This document shows positions 63,436 to 64,000 of a stretch of DNA of 64,000 bases, one piece after another. This DNA comes from Nymphaea colorata (lineage: Eukaryota; Streptophyta; Magnoliopsida; Nymphaeales; Nymphaeaceae). A program made the position numbers and the translations under genes. The stretch is taken from the NCBI RefSeq assembly GCF_008831285.2, contig NC_045147.1, positions 20,588,581 to 20,652,580 of the forward strand. Reading direction: 5' to 3'. Every line of letters starts with the position of its first letter. Position 1 is the stretch's first letter. The notes beneath the pieces are model-generated. The model was not told the DNA's origin and ran no database searches. It was given only the letters and a program-made list of their open reading frames with translations.

Positions 63436-64000
63436 GTAATCTCTCTCTCTCCCTCTCTCGTCTGACAAGAATTTCGCGATTATGTTTTTTGGATTTGTTG
63501 ATTAAGTATGTTTAACAAAATGGAATTTGATAACTGGTTCTTTGGGTGATTGTTTGCTGAAAATAGTTAGTCGTGCTAATTTGACGAAAATGCAAAGACA
63601 TGGAAGTCCTTTTTTATCATGTTATTTCAGTTAGTTATTTATTGAAATAGTTAGTTGTGCTAATCCGGTGGAAATATGAAGACATGGAATTGTTTTTTAT
63701 CATGGGTTTTTAGGTAATTACTTATTGAAAATAGTTCATTACCCTAATAAGGTGGAAAAGGTGGAAGTATTTCGTTTGCTTGGTTATGTCTCCTAATTAC
63801 TAACTGACTGATTAGATTGCATATTATTTTTAAGAACCCCTATTCTCTCTGGCGACTAGCTGGTTCACATTTCTTTCTTTTCTTCATCTCCATATGTTAC
63901 TTGCATTTGCCTATGCTGCGTAGAAATCTTGCGCAGCGGAATTTCGTTGATATGTTAAATCTCGTGCCTATGGTCCTCATTTCGAAGAAAGTGCCTGTTT
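63436..64000 (+). other. intron 1 (start) of the last gene
   Basis: Begins with GTAATCTCTCTC and continues as T-rich, intron-like sequence to the window edge. A loose repeat, aatagttagt(c/t)gtgctaat followed by gaaaat/gaaat and agacatggaa, occurs at about 63565 and 63648. No second exon could be identified before the edge. Confidence 0.55.

Overview
This window is nuclear DNA of a flowering plant. The evidence is split genes with short AT-rich introns, a nuclear-type tRNA-Leu(AAG), (GA)n/(CT)n and (TA)n microsatellites, hAT-type miniature elements, a miniature LTR element, and plant-specific families (CHX antiporter, ATL RING-H2, secreted GH5 mannanases). I cannot name the genus. The GC-rich CHX coding exons stand out from the AT-rich surroundings, as seen for some genes in monocots and other non-core lineages, but this is not diagnostic.

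Layout, left to right. 1-2.5 kb: no gene recognised. 2522-8254 (-): complete 16-exon flap endonuclease 1 gene (381 aa). 8.3-14.7 kb: intergenic, with repeats. 15088-17149 and 20030-21879 (+): two tandem secreted endo-beta-1,4-mannanases (416 and 409 aa) with identical exon structure. 24562-27702 (+): a CHX17-19-type cation/H+ antiporter (803 aa). 31178-31495 (-): a small basic plant protein. 32491-32570 (-): tRNA-Leu(AAG). 33495-34673 (-): the CCDC12/cwf18 spliceosome gene, whose first exon and upstream region are repeated head-to-head in a large inverted duplication (34516-36037), followed by a second inverted repeat (36089-36705). 41383-41733 (-): a small Arg-rich plant protein. 45.3-47.3 kb: hAT-type non-autonomous elements. 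50190-50744 (+): an ATL-type RING-H2 ubiquitin ligase. 51333-51756: a TRIM (miniature LTR element). 55202-60015 (-): COQ5, the ubiquinone C-methyltransferase (290 aa, 8 exons). 62838 to the right edge (+): first exon of an unrecognised acidic plant protein, cut by the window end.

The genes do not form one pathway. They cover DNA replication and repair (FEN1), cell-wall mannan turnover (two mannanases), endomembrane ion and pH balance (CHX), pre-mRNA splicing (CCDC12), ubiquitin signalling (ATL) and mitochondrial ubiquinone synthesis (COQ5). I rebuilt all exon structures by hand, checking that frames join and that protein lengths fit the families.

The most notable observations are (1) the nested head-to-head fold-back around CCDC12, which preserves an open copy of exon 1 and its splice donor; (2) four introns that need a GC-AG splice site, two in FEN1 and one at the same place in both mannanases; (3) a compact TRIM with recognisable primer-binding site and flanking repeat; and (4) a family of hAT-like miniature elements, one inside a COQ5 intron. 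I found no convincing previously undescribed multi-gene system.
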